Shown one piece after another: positions 1-10,410 of a DNA stretch of 64,000 nucleotides. The stretch's first letter is position 1, and each line of letters opens with the position of its first letter. The stretch is from positions 4,189,561-4,253,560 of the forward strand of contig NC_069093.1 in the NCBI RefSeq assembly GCF_947172395.1, given 5' to 3'. The stretch is from Bicyclus anynana. Lineage: Eukaryota; Arthropoda; Insecta; Lepidoptera; Nymphalidae. The position numbers and the translations under genes were made by a program. The notes beneath the pieces are model-generated. The model did no database searches and was not told the DNA's origin. It saw nothing but the letters and a program-made list of their open reading frames with translations.

Positions 1-22
1 GTCATATCCATTGGGCTATCAC
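1..22 (-). mobile_element. SINE-B head, cut by window edge
   Basis: The first 22 bases are the reverse complement of the conserved SINE-B tRNA-like head (gatagcccaatggatatgac). The rest of the copy lies outside the window. Confidence 0.55.
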
Positions 23-50
23 TTCACGTATACTTATATCTACGTATACT

Positions 51-187
51 TCTATACTTATATTATAAAGAGGTAAAGTTTGTGGTATTGTACCACCACT
101 AGAATATCACGTTATTTGTGACTGACATAGTCTACATTTTATCCCCGCACTCTCACAGGAACGGCAACCACGCGGGACGTCAGCTAA
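51..187 (+). mobile_element. Helitron H3, short copy
   Basis: Starts TCTATACTTATATTATAAAG, then gaggtaaagtttgtggtattg, and ends ccacgcgggacgtcagCTAA before T. The copy at 15630-15810 has the same order of blocks. The TC start and CTRR end fit a non-autonomous Helitron, with an internal deletion relative to the other copy. Confidence 0.6.
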
Positions 188-304
188 TACCAAATCAAAT
201 TATCGTAAAATCTTGTCTTTGATATAAAGAAGTCACCAAATGCTGCTGTTAAGCTTAGTTCTCGCATGGTTTCAAGATTCAGGGAGATACCACACTTTAC
301 GGTG

Positions 305-372
305 CGGAGCCGCGCGGGAGACGTTTTGCCGTATCGCAGTAGGTACACATGCGGTGTGCGGCGCCGCAGTTC
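305..372 (+). repeat. GC-rich repeat S, copy 1
   Basis: A CpG-rich island in AT-rich DNA. The blocks gttttgcc, atcgc, tacacatg and ggcggcgccg recur in the same order, on the opposite strand, at 35440-35565. Class unknown; it could be part of a larger transposon. Confidence 0.4.
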
Positions 373-691
373 GGCACTAGTAGTTCGCTTAGTATTTCAG
401 CAGTACGGGCCGGCATCGATCGTGTACCGTATTAACTGAAACACAAGGAGCCGTCGAGAAGCCGACGCCGAAGCGATCAATCACCGCCGCGATGATCCAG
501 CGTCACTTGTCTTGATGCGCCGCGTCATCAATCACTGGATCACAAACTCGTGGCACTGTGGAAGTGGTTCATTGTTGCCAATCTTTAATGATACGATCAT
601 TGCCATTATGAGCATGATCTAATGGCCCAATATAAGGCAGAGGCTTGTTAGTGGGCCCTCCGTTCGTGGAATAACTCTTATTCTTCAATCT
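373..691. other. Unassigned, GC-rich then AT-rich
   Basis: No open frame or known repeat seen. The left part (to about 560) is CpG-rich and has short self-complementary words (gatccag...ctggatc, 494-544). It may belong to the same element as repeat S. Confidence 0.3.
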
Positions 692-892
692 TTTTTTTTA
701 TTTTATTCTTTACAAGTTAGCCCTTGACTACAATCTCATCTGATGGTAAGTGATGATGCAGTCTTATATAGATGCAGGCTAACTTTTTAGGAGGAGGATG
801 AAAATCTACACTCTTTTCGGTTTCTACACGACATCGTACTGGTACGTCTTTGTCGGTAGGGTGGTAACTAGCCACGGCCTAAGCCTCCCTAA
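692..892 (-). mobile_element. SINE-A, head lost
   Basis: Reads as the reverse complement of SINE-A from its tail (ttattctttacaagttagcc) through the body up to gccacggcctaagcctccct. The tRNA-like head is missing, as in a copy truncated at its 5' end. Confidence 0.75.
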
Positions 893-1301
893 GCCAAAAG
901 TTCTCTCCCAAGAACTTCTCGGTTCCCAAGAAAAGTTATACCCCCTGTGCCTCGAAGAGAACAGAAAGCCGTCGGGTAGCGGTTATTACAATAGCGGATA
1001 GTATTTTTTTTATTGTTACAAAATCAAACATCATCATCATCATCATTTTACCCACATACTAGCAGTGTATCAAAACTTTAAACTCTCTTATAAGGGGTGC
1101 TACAGACCTTCAGTTTTATATTCTTAGTTTTAACTATATAGTTTTGTCTAATCACTATTTCAATCAAAACCATTAAAAAAAACTGTACAGTTAAAATCGA
1201 CTGACACTTCACACGGACTATTTAACTGAACAGTTTAAATCTGTAGGTCTGTAGCACGGGTTATAGGAGAAAGGCCCTATAATAGCACAGAACAATAGGC
1301 T

Positions 1302-1335
1302 AATGATGATGATGATGATGATGATGGTGATGATG
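1302..1335. repeat. ATG/GAT microsatellite
   Basis: An imperfect run of about eleven ATG units. The preceding sequence is weakly like the tails that close RTE-type LINEs in this window (aataggctaatgatgatg), so it may be a relic of such a tail. A shorter ATC run lies at 1029-1046. Confidence 0.6.
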
Positions 1336-1689
1336 AAAATAATCTTATCAAAATACAACATTATAAACAAAAAGTCTGACTGGTTTTCAAGATACACAGA
1401 ATATACATAAATACAAATCGCTACATAAAATTGCAAGTTATAAATATATTTATTGTCACTTCTTGCAAATGTAATTATTTATATCCTCGTATGTATGAAG
1501 ACGTTTTAATGATGGCCTAAGCAAATTCGTAAAGTATGAATTATGCAAAAACATCGGTCATTTATAAATTACCAGATCATTTTAGTGTTTGAGTTGATGA
1601 CCAAAATTATAGGATTAAATTCTCATGATATAGTTTTCGATTTCTGAAGGAGAATGATTTGTAGGTACGGAAACTCAGTGTGTGAGTTT

Positions 1690-2135
1690 TGTAGGCGTAC
1701 TCAGGATTCAGGTAATAATAACTTCTTGATTGTTTGAATACCTTCTTTTATTTCAATTACTTTATGATATTTCTATTGGTGGTGAAACTACTCTCGATTC
1801 GGAATTGCAGACATTGCAGAGAAGAATCGATAAGAAACTCTACAGTAGCTCTTTTCAAAGATGTTGGTTATAAAAACTGTTTCAATTCTACTCGACTTAA
1901 CTCGTGATTCGCTCAACAGAGAATAATCGACCGCCAACATGAAAACAATAACGTCTTCTGTCAAGTTGTAGCTTTCAAGCTTGGATAAAATAAATCTGAT
2001 TGGTTCCCGCCATTTTACTTCAACCGGCGTCAACCAATCACAGAATGACAACTGAGAGATCATTTAAAAACAAAGTTGCCAGCATGAAAATAAAAATGTT
2101 ATATAATTATGAATCTAGTTTGCTTAATCCTAACA
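1690..2135. repeat. LTR, left copy
   Basis: 446 bp, TG...CA, identical base for base to 8205-8650. On the minus strand it carries a TATA-like tataattatga region near its start and an AATAAA-type signal (gaaataaaag) near its end, which favours minus-strand transcription. A 91-codon open frame inside it (1788-2063) repeats in the other copy and looks fortuitous. Confidence 0.75.
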
Positions 2136-2370
2136 ATCGACCGTCCTGACAACGTGTGCGCCCCGCACATGTCGCCAGGAGGCATCCTAACAATCGAAAG
2201 TTAGTCAGTTGTCACTCTTTACATAAACTCTTACTCTTACTCTTTTCATAATATTATTCTACTCGTACATTCTTATAAAACTCTGATTGTATACAAATTT
2301 CAATGTTAATACCATTCTAATAAACTTACTTTATGAACTGAATAACTCTTGTATCTTATATATATCAAAA

Positions 2371-2564
2371 TGTAGATTATATTCTCAATTGATTTTATAC
2401 ATCGCAATCAACATAGTTAATGCAACAGTTGCAAATATCAATAAAAACGGTTAGGTATATTCGTAAACTGCAGACTATATTCTCAATTGATTTTACACAT
2501 TGCAATCAACATAATTAATGCAACAATCACAAACATCATTATAATCGGTTACATTCGTAAACTG
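2371..2564. repeat. 98-bp tandem duplication, two copies
   Basis: Two adjacent units share the blocks tatattctcaattgatttta, gcaatcaacat, ttaatgcaaca and ttcgtaaact. The units are 2371-2468 and 2469-2564, about 85% alike by eye, inside the LTR-flanked unit. Confidence 0.8.
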
Positions 2565-2831
2565 ATTATCTTTTAAGACTATTAATATTTATATTACATA
2601 CTGCTATTATTGGTCACATTACTTCGTAAGTAATTATATAGATCTGCTTGATAAGAAAAACAACGATCGATTAATGCTTTCTTTCACTTATATGACTTCT
2701 AACTATTTCGTTGGGATTCGAACGATCGATTAATCGAATAACCCACTATTATCAGCTTACCCCACATATATGCCTGCAAGACGATCGATTTACTTGTGAC
2801 AGCCAGTGGGGCAACATTCTAATATTCACAT

Positions 2832-2970
2832 ACCAGGACACGATCCGATCGATTCTCGTGCCTGGTTCTAGTGTTTCTGCTGTGTATCAGGCCACGATCC
2901 GATCGATTCTCGTGCCTGATTCCAGCTCCATCGAGAGTGACAAGACACGATCCGATCGATTCTCGTGTCT
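2832..2970. repeat. Three hairpins with identical 12-nt loop
   Basis: Hairpins at 2832-2866, 2886-2920 and 2943-2970 all have the loop TCCGATCGATTC and an inner stem CACGA/TCGTG. The outer stems differ but still pair: ACCAGG/CCTGGT, ATCAGG/CCTGAT and AGA/TCT. Hairpins 1 and 2 each have one bulged base. The core word acgatcgatt also occurs alone at about 2664, 2722 and 2781. Possible roles (RNA packaging or binding signal) are inference only. Confidence 0.75.
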
Positions 2971-3398
2971 CATCTGTAACAACGAAAAATCAACCTGCAG
3001 TTTAAATGCATCGATAAATAAATATAAAAAACACAAAATACCTGATTATTGTAAAAATTCTATTTGGATATTTTATGTTAACTACACCATTATTGTAATT
3101 GTACCTATGCATATGCACCTGGGGAAGTCACTGGCCCTTAAGACACGGGCTTACCTAGTTTAAGGGCCAGGACGTCATTGCAATTTGAGTACTGAGTTTT
3201 TTTTCGAATTAACAATTCTTATTCTTATATAAAATTGTAAATTAAAATCATACGAACATTAATAAACAATTTTTTTTTTTAGTCAAGTATTAATTATCAT
3301 CTTTATATAATCCTTATCATCAGAGCTCTTGCTCTAACCGTTCATCTTATAAAGCAGCAATATGTACTTATCCATGCCAACATACGGTCGGCGGCAAC

Positions 3399-3592
3399 TG
3401 TTGTGGGACGTGTGTTTTGCAGGCCGATTACGCCTGACACCTGCGCTACTTGATACCTATCCTAGGAATAGGATATCGTACCCTAGGACTTTAGAGACAC
3501 GATAGAGCCCTATATATGAGGGCATGAGCTTTGTTCTGTTCATCATTATTAAAAATCTTTTTTTTAAAAATCTTTTTTTTGTTATCTTAACA
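3399..3592 (+). repeat. Possible short LTR (Copia-like)
   Basis: A 194-bp stretch with TGTT...AACA ends, an internal TATA box (cctatatatgagggc) and a downstream gttctgttcatcattatt resembling the 5' end of Copia-type transcripts. No second copy or target duplication is visible, so this is a tentative call. Confidence 0.3.
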
Positions 3593-3609
3593 AGTTCACC
3601 TTCAGAGTA

Positions 3610-4215
3610 AACTCAGGCTGGTTTTCTGCCTTTGTCAAGAATATTCCGATTGTACCTTTCTACTTGACCTAGGACTTACTGCGTTAAGAATATGCTTAGT
3701 GACACATTTATCACAAGCAAAATCGAGTAAAGGTGTAAGAAACGAAACAGCTACCGCGGTCAGCTATATTACGGTCAGGCACATGAAATATATATCATCT
3801 TACTAACATCTAACAGGCTTGATAAGACATGATTTGGTGAATCCATCTACAATCACTAGCAAATGTGTTTAACCTCATTTTGTTTCGACGAAAGATCTGA
3901 GTTGGTCAACATGTATGGTATGAAACATCACATCTACTCGTACTTTAGCGAAAGGATGGAGCAGACGTTCTCTCGAGTTTTAACGGGTATTAAACGGGTA
4001 TAGGCATATGCACATTCAATGCACTTTACATATTTTTAACGAACTTTGACATTTTCCTAAACCAATAATTTTTTTTTTCTTTCAAGTGTCTTCTCCGCCC
4101 CAAAGTGACCAAAGTAGTCATGATGCGACATAATTATCTGCCACATTCGGCACTCTCAACGGAGATTATCTTTATACGACTCTAAGTAACGATACAATTT
4201 ATTATCTTTTATTAA
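3610..4215 (-). pseudogene. Decayed Gypsy integrase fragment
   Basis: Minus-strand translation gives a Gypsy-type integrase in the right order but broken by stops and shifts. A zinc-finger region with HHDYFGHFGAEKTLE maps to about 4081-4129. YWFRKMSKFVKN follows, then FHTIHVDQLRSFV (position of the first catalytic Asp), then THLLVIVDGFTKS (about 3840-3880), then DKCVTKHILNA and a degraded QVERYNR-like segment near 3631-3716. The central part carrying the second catalytic Asp is largely deleted. RT and RNase H are not found upstream (4216-5990). This is known integrase core architecture; whether it is native to the surrounding LTR unit is unresolved, because the LTRs are identical while this fragment looks old. 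Confidence 0.75.
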
Positions 4216-4313
4216 ATAGTTATCCTTTAGGTATTGGAATCCCTTTTCAGCAAGGTTACTATTAAATATACTTTTTTGTAGGACACAAAGCTCTGTGTTC
4301 AATTACTAAAAAA

Positions 4314-4395
4314 TCACAATTCAAAATTCATTTATTGCAATTGAGCTCATTTTACAAGCACTTTTAAAACGTCAAGTTATGTCATACTTTAATTT
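4314..4395 (-). mobile_element. LINE F-type 3' tail
   Basis: On the minus strand: acttgacgttttaaaagtgc, ttgtaaaatgagct, then aataaatgaattttgaatt. The block order matches the LINE tails at 12938-13043 and 38455-38525. Confidence 0.5.
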
Positions 4396-5251
4396 ATTTA
4401 ATGGTGGTAATTATAGTCCAAAACTTATAATTAAAGTTACGAGGGTTCCAAATCTTAATTATTTATGCTTATATTTTGGATTTAATTATCCACGAAAACC
4501 GATCAGTCCTTTGTATCCTCCAACGTGTAAACTGTTCTTGGCGCTATGAATTATGAATTAATTCCCCTGTTCCCAGAAAGTTGCACGACCGACAACGACA
4601 TGACGATTGTTGTCAGTAAAAGTAAATAACCTCAGTAATGTAGTAGATATTGATTCGAATTCAATGGATAGGTTTTGGAAAAAGACCATCTTTGAATATC
4701 TGGAAATCTTGTGGCTAACACGTACCTTTTGTTTTATTAAAAAGTTAAAATGCTCTTCTTGTAAGTGAAATAAATAAATTAAAATAAAGATTACTCAAGT
4801 AGAAAACAAAAACATAATCGCATTAAATACAACATATTATTCAGAATACGCCGTATTGTTATTAATAATAACAAATATACATACTCGGCTATGAAATGCT
4901 AAACATTGTAAAATAACTACAAAAGTAGTAAAATAAATATAATAAAGTTAATGTAAAACGAAAGTGCTTTTACGTTCATTTTTTTTAATAATTCCTCTGG
5001 TTTGTATGAAGTTACTAAGGACTATACTTCAAATATATATTTTTGTAAAACTCAAAAAATGAACCATTTGCGCCAAGAACGAACAAGAACTCAATAGATG
5101 TTTTTATATATGTAAAATCACTCGTCGCTGTTTCTAACCCTTTTTCAAGGCAAATAAATTTTTCGCTCTCATTTATTTATATGACCTTTTTTTTAATTTT
5201 TTTTTTTTTTTACATTGTTAACAAAATGTAATATAAAACACTATTAAAAAT
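4396..5251. other. AT-rich, nothing recognised
   Basis: Interior of the LTR-flanked unit. No frame over 60 codons resembling a protein, no palindrome or tandem repeat beyond poly(T) runs near 5190-5210. Confidence 0.4.
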
Positions 5252-5449
5252 TTATAATTGAGTGAACCGCCTTACAATACACGCCATTTCAACAATCATT
5301 GCCTTTTGTATCTGACTCTTGATCCAACAGTTAAGCGAAAGCTTCTTAAGGTATTCGTCGAAGCTCTTCGCTATAATACCATTGAGTGAAACAACTATCG
5401 GAACAATAATAGTTGACTCAAATTCACATGACGGTAATCTCATGAGCAA
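5252..5449 (-). pseudogene. LINE ORF2 C-terminal remnant
   Basis: A 65-codon minus-strand frame whose product contains STIIVPIVVSLNGIIAKS, FDEYLKKLSLNCWIKSQIQK and IVEMACIVRRF. This resembles, from memory, the conserved C-terminal block of insect non-LTR reverse transcriptases, where a hydrophobic PIVVS.NGLIAKS segment is followed by an arginine-rich IVRRF end. The upstream RT domain is absent, so this is a 5'-truncated insertion inside the LTR unit. The clade is not resolved. Confidence 0.55.
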
Positions 5450-5995
5450 GGTCCAAGTATTTTGATACTTTTTTTTTTTTCATGACAAATAAATTAATAT
5501 TATTATTAGCTCGATGTTAATGTTAGTAGATTTTTAGTTCTCTCTTAAGGTTCAGTTTTCAAAAACAAAACCAATTTTTCTAATGTTAAATTTTCTATGA
5601 TCTACTCATTAAATTTTATTTTTATGCTTCAACACTGTTTTTTTTTTTTTTATTTTATTACCACTTTTGCTGAATAAATAATCTTGGCCAATCCTAGAAG
5701 CAGAACTTAGTTATGGCGATCCTATAATCTCAACCATACACCGCAACGATTACCTTATAAATTTACCAGACTAGGTGTTTAGATAGATATTCACTGTTTA
5801 ATGCAATAAGTAGTCAAAATTTGGAAAAAGGTTTACTATTTGAATTTTTACTATTCTATTGGGCTGAACAGCAATAATTGTCGAGATTCAAGACTGAAGG
5901 TACTAGTTAGACTTTAAGATACTTTTAAGACTACTATAGAGATAATAAAGAACGATGACCTGATATTTGATGTACAATGCCCGCGGCGGACTCTT
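5450..5995. other. AT-rich spacer in LTR unit
   Basis: Two poly(T) tracts (about 5468-5480 and 5637-5651) and otherwise featureless sequence leading to the GC-rich minisatellite. Confidence 0.35.
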
Positions 5996-6690
5996 TCGCG
6001 CCGCTCTTCAACGTCCCGGCGCCGTCCCACCAGCGCCACTGCAACGCCCTGGCGCCGTCCCACCAGCGCCACTGCAACGCCCTGGCGCCGTCACACCAGC
6101 GCCACGGCAACGCCTTGGCACCGTCACACCAGCGCCACTGCAACGCCCTGGCGCCGTCCCACCAGCGCCACTGCAACGCCCTGGCACCGTCACACCAGCG
6201 CCACTGCAACGCCCTGGCGCCGTCCCACCAGCGCCACTGCAACGCCCTGGCGCCGTCACATCAGCGCCACGGCAACGCCCTGGCGCCGTCACACCAGCGC
6301 CACTGCAACGCCCTGGCGCCGTCACACCAGCGCCACGGCAACGCCTTGGCACCGTCACACCAGCGCCACTGCAACGCCCTGGCGCCGTCACACCAGCGCC
6401 ACTGCAACGCCCCGGCGCCGTCACACCAGCGCCACTGCAACGCCCCGGCGCCGTCACACCAGCGCCACTTCAACGCCTTGGCGCCGTCACACCAGCGCCA
6501 CTTCAACGCCTTGGCGCCGTCACACCAGCGCCACTTCAACGCCTTGGCGCCGTCACACTAGCGCCATTTCAACGCCTTGGCGCCGTCACACCAGCGCCAC
6601 TTCTACGCCCCGGCGCCGTCACACGAGCGTCACTTCAACGCCCCAGCGCCGTCGCACCAGCGCCACTTCTACTCCCCGGCGCCGTCAATC
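5996..6690. repeat. 33-bp CpG-rich minisatellite, ~21 copies
   Basis: The period is 33 bp, with core words caccagcgccactgcaacgc and cctggcgccgtca. Units vary at a few positions (tgc/ggc, gtcc/gtca). Later copies drift to cacttcaacgccttgg and cacttctacgccccgg. Because 33 is a multiple of three and most units lack stops, five of six frames stay open. The plus frames read APLQRPGAVTP, NALAPSHQRHC or SATATPWRRHT. These long frames start and stop near the array edges and are best explained by the repeat, although a repetitive Gag-like protein cannot be excluded. The array is far more GC-rich than its surroundings. Confidence 0.9.
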
Positions 6691-6700
6691 CAGAAACCTG

Positions 6701-6960
6701 ACCTCGAGTCTCTCCGAGACCAGCCACCATCTCACTATGATCGACATGGCCCAGAGACAACCCTGGTCAGCACTCCTCATAACGAGCCCAACCTCGAGTC
6801 TCCCTGTGACTAGCTACCATCTCATTATGGTCCATAGCCCAGAGACAACCCTGATCGGCACTCCACTAATCACGAGCCCAACCTCGAGTCTCCCTGTGCC
6901 AGCTTACCACCTCATTATGGTCCATGACCCAGAGACTACCCTGGTTAGCACTCCAGCGTC
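6701..6960. repeat. 90-bp tandem triplicate
   Basis: The word acctcgagtc recurs at 6701, 6791 and 6881, giving three 90-bp units. Each contains catctca.tatg, cccagagaca and gcactcc. The array directly follows the 33-bp array and may have evolved with it. Confidence 0.85.
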
Positions 6961-8204
6961 GCTCAACTGAAGTAAAACTCCACGTGGCGGCGTCTCAGCC
7001 GGACTCTAGTCCCTCAAACCGGCTTTGACTCAGACCACCACGACTGCTCGACGGTTGTCCTCTTTATTTCGACATCTGTTGCAACTATAGTATCTCTTGT
7101 CTGTTTCCCTCTTGTAACTCATTCGAACTCGAACAAAAGAAAATGAACAATGTTAATATATGTATAGGTATGCGTTTTTTCGACTTACAATTTGATAAAG
7201 ATGATAATGCTTTCTTTTATAATAGGTAATTGGTATATTTGGAATCTTTTCAAATACTATACAAAATTATATCAATTATTTGTATAATATTATTTTTAAT
7301 AATTATTATTTTTATATGAGTCAACTATCCTATTGAATACAACATTTCAGTCTACCCCAATGATATTAAACACTGTTAGATGTGTTTTGTGTTACTAGCG
7401 CATGAAAAATGAGGCGCTCAAAAGAGGAAATTTATAGTAAGCTAATAAAAGTTTTGGTCAACAACGAACGTTATTTATACAAATAATACCTAAATATCGT
7501 CTACAATTTCGAGTTGTGTGTTCAGGAAGTATAAACAATATATACACATAAATAAATCATGGAACTAAATTGTACATGTATGCGCCTATTACTATTATTA
7601 TTCGGATCACTTTATGCGGTGATTTTGTAGGGACGTAACCGGTCTATAGTATAAATATATCATTGATCTTCCCATAAACTAATAAAATAGGCAAACGATT
7701 TCTCGCTGTCAAACATCCGATACTGAAGCAGCATAATAGCGCCGAGTATCAACGTGCGAGTGTGTAGTATATTGCCAGATGTATGAAATTAATGGCCTTG
7801 GTCTGTCTTCATATACCGCATATGCAATTTGAGCGTGATGGCATGTACTTACATGGGAAATTTGGGATGCATCACTTTCTTGTTCATTTGACGGTAGCTC
7901 GAATTTTTATTACGTCTATGTGCGTACCTTCATCAATTAAATAGCTAACGCACAAACCAAGATTTTATTTTACAGGTTGAACAAAACTACTCGCAACCTC
8001 TATCAATAACTATTTAGCTATTTAGACTATAAATATTACAATCTAAAACTGTACGTGAAAGTTGTAGTTTGTGATATACTTTATCCATTTGTCACAAAAC
8101 CATTTCTTTGTTTATTCGTTACACTTAAAAATCTGTCAAAGTAATTAAAGAATTTATAATTAATTATCACAATTACTTACGTAGGTTATCCTCCACTTCT
8201 GAAA
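6961..8204. other. Rest of LTR-unit interior
   Basis: The first 120 bases are still GC-rich, then AT-rich with no convincing frame. The bases just left of the right LTR (ccacttctgaaa) are not purine-rich. Read on the minus strand they give tttcagaagtggagg, which I could not match to a primer tRNA. Confidence 0.35.
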
Positions 8205-8650
8205 TGTAGGCGTACTCAGGATTCAGGTAATAATAACTTCTTGATTGTTTGAATACCTTCTTTTATTTCAATTACTTTATGATATTTCTATTGGTGGTGA
8301 AACTACTCTCGATTCGGAATTGCAGACATTGCAGAGAAGAATCGATAAGAAACTCTACAGTAGCTCTTTTCAAAGATGTTGGTTATAAAAACTGTTTCAA
8401 TTCTACTCGACTTAACTCGTGATTCGCTCAACAGAGAATAATCGACCGCCAACATGAAAACAATAACGTCTTCTGTCAAGTTGTAGCTTTCAAGCTTGGA
8501 TAAAATAAATCTGATTGGTTCCCGCCATTTTACTTCAACCGGCGTCAACCAATCACAGAATGACAACTGAGAGATCATTTAAAAACAAAGTTGCCAGCAT
8601 GAAAATAAAAATGTTATATAATTATGAATCTAGTTTGCTTAATCCTAACA
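8205..8650. repeat. LTR, right copy
   Basis: Identical to 1690-2135 over all 446 bases. It is followed by GTTT, the proposed target duplication. If the element reads on the minus strand, this is the 5' LTR and promoter copy. Confidence 0.75.
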
Positions 8651-9023
8651 GTTTGAACTTGTTTTTATTCTATGACTTTGATATTACTTAGATACTTTTA
8701 ATCAGAAATATGGTGAAACATTAAATATAAAAAGGCATAATAAATAAATATGAGAAAAACCAAATGAAAGGAAAAAAGGGCCGGAAATTGAAAACAAAAA
8801 TTTATGTGAAACAATAAATGGGCGAAGATTTTCGCAACAAATTATTTACCAGCGCATTTCAATTTACTATACAGCCTCTAGCTTTGGGTTTCATTTTTCT
8901 CAGAATTTGTAGCAAGTGAATTACACAACCATTAAAAAACATCATCTTCTTTCCTGACGTATATTTTAGGTGTCTCCAACTTGGCTTCTCAGGATACGAG
9001 TACTTACCAATTCATATTTATTA

Positions 9024-9487
9024 CTAGCGGATGCCCGTGGCTTTTGTCCGCCCTTAGACATTTTTAGTCCAGCCCTTAAGCCTATTTCGGACTACTTTAG
9101 TATTTTGGTCGAGTACGAACGATTTTTGGGCGGTAAATCCAAAAATTGTGTCTGTATGGCCTATAACAATAGTATCGCTGTAAAAATGGTGTAACTTCTC
9201 CCGTTTTCCCCACATTTCTCTTCATTGCTCTGCTCCTATTGATCGTAGCATGATGAAAAGTATTTAAACTGCTCAGGAGTATGAAAAGCAATTGTACCAA
9301 ATTTCGTTAAAATCAGTCGAGTAGTTTTTGTTTCTATAACGAACATACAGACAGACAGACAGACAAAAATTTTACTGATTGCATTTTTGGCATCAGTATC
9401 GATCACCCCCCCCCTGATAGTTATTTTGGAAATAAATTTCATGTACAGAATTGACCTCTCTACAGATTTATTATAAGTAGGTATAGA
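9024..9487 (-). mobile_element. Helitron H4, near full length
   Basis: On the minus strand it starts TCTATACCTACTTATAATAA, continues through ctgtagagaggtcaattctg and the CTGTCTGTCTGT run, and ends gccacgggcatccgCTAG before T. At 464 bp it is the longest H4 copy here. It has no coding sequence and is presumably moved by an autonomous Helitron elsewhere. Confidence 0.7.
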
Positions 9488-10029
9488 TTACGAAGTTAAA
9501 ATTTTCGAACTCTGAAGATGCTACATTATAGTTAGTGTAATGTTCTCTAAAAATATAATTAGCTAACATGTACATAGTCCAATGACGTCATGACGTCTCG
9601 GAAATTAGCTAATGGTATTGCTGCGAGCATAAAGTACGCTAAAATCAAGACGCGTGAGTAGTCATCGCGATGGCGGGTGAAAGAGGTCTTGCTGCTGCGT
9701 CGCCACGTTACCGCTGATACCTAAAATTTTACATTGTGCATCTTCACAAACAATGTTCCGTAGTTATAAAGTTTGCATTGTACTGTACCTACAACTTTTT
9801 GCTGCTCTTTTGTAGGTAGACGCGATATTCAGAGCTACGGGAACTGACGTGAACTATGTTGGCGGGAATAATGTATAAGAAAGTTGATTCAACATTTTGC
9901 ACGTAGGTACGCGGAATAAAATATGATCGGGAAAAGCGGGATGTGGAAGAATGCCAAGCATCTATGATTATGGTTATACATACATGTTTCGTTCATATTG
10001 AGAAGGTGACATGAATTTAATACTAAGAG

Positions 10030-10345
10030 GTTTTTTTTTTATTCTTTACAAGTTAGCTCTTGACTACAATCTCACCTGATGGTAAGTGATAATGCAGTCT
10101 AAGATGGAAGCGGGCTAACTTGTTATGAGGAGGATGAAAATCCACACCCCTTTCGATTTCTACACGGCATCATACCGGAACTCTAAATTGGCGGTACGTC
10201 TTTGCCGGTAGGGTGGTCTCTAGCCACGGCCGAAGCCTCCCACCAGCCAGACCTGGACAAATTAAGAAAATCTCAATCTGCCCAGCCGGGGATCGAACCC
10301 AGGACCTCCGTTTTGTAAATCCACCGCACATACGGAAGCCGTCAA
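10030..10345 (-). mobile_element. SINE-A
   Basis: Nearly complete copy in reverse: poly(T) tail side first, body, then box B (gggttcgatcccc on the minus strand) and a shortened head. About 25 bases of the box A region are lost (gcacatacgg runs straight to aagccgtc). Confidence 0.8.
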
Positions 10346-10410
10346 AATATGGATGGCCGTCAAGGTATGGACCAGGAATGGATTATATTAAAACTATAAA
10401 GTTGCTATTT

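Larger units (their letters stand above)
1690..8650. mobile_element. LTR-flanked unit without intact genes
   Basis: Two identical 446-bp direct repeats start TGTAGG and end TAACA, and their offset is exactly 6515. The outer flanks are GTTT at 1686-1689 and GTTT at 8651-8654. The inner flanks do not match either outer flank, so two separate solo-LTR insertions are unlikely. This is the architecture of a complete LTR retrotransposon. The interior (2136-8204) has no intact gag, protease or RT; the only retroelement coding is a broken integrase (minus strand, 3610-4215) and LINE debris. I see no convincing primer-binding site or polypurine tract in either orientation. If the integrase is native, the element reads on the minus strand (LTR start TGTTAGGA). 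It fits a large non-autonomous derivative moved in trans. A recombination product or an assembly duplication is the alternative. Confidence 0.7.

Noticed and set aside
1788..2063. 91-codon open frame, repeated exactly at 8303-8578
   Set aside because: It lies wholly inside the two identical LTRs; its duplication follows from LTR identity and the product shows no known motif.
2711..3163. 150-codon plus frame
   Set aside because: It spans the three hairpins and ordinary AT-rich DNA, with no domain-like sequence and no conservation between the three repeat units beyond the DNA repeat.
5967..6701. 244-codon frame and overlapping 149-194 codon frames
   Set aside because: They are produced by the stop-poor 33-bp repeat, open in five frames. 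Coding use cannot be excluded but nothing favours one frame.
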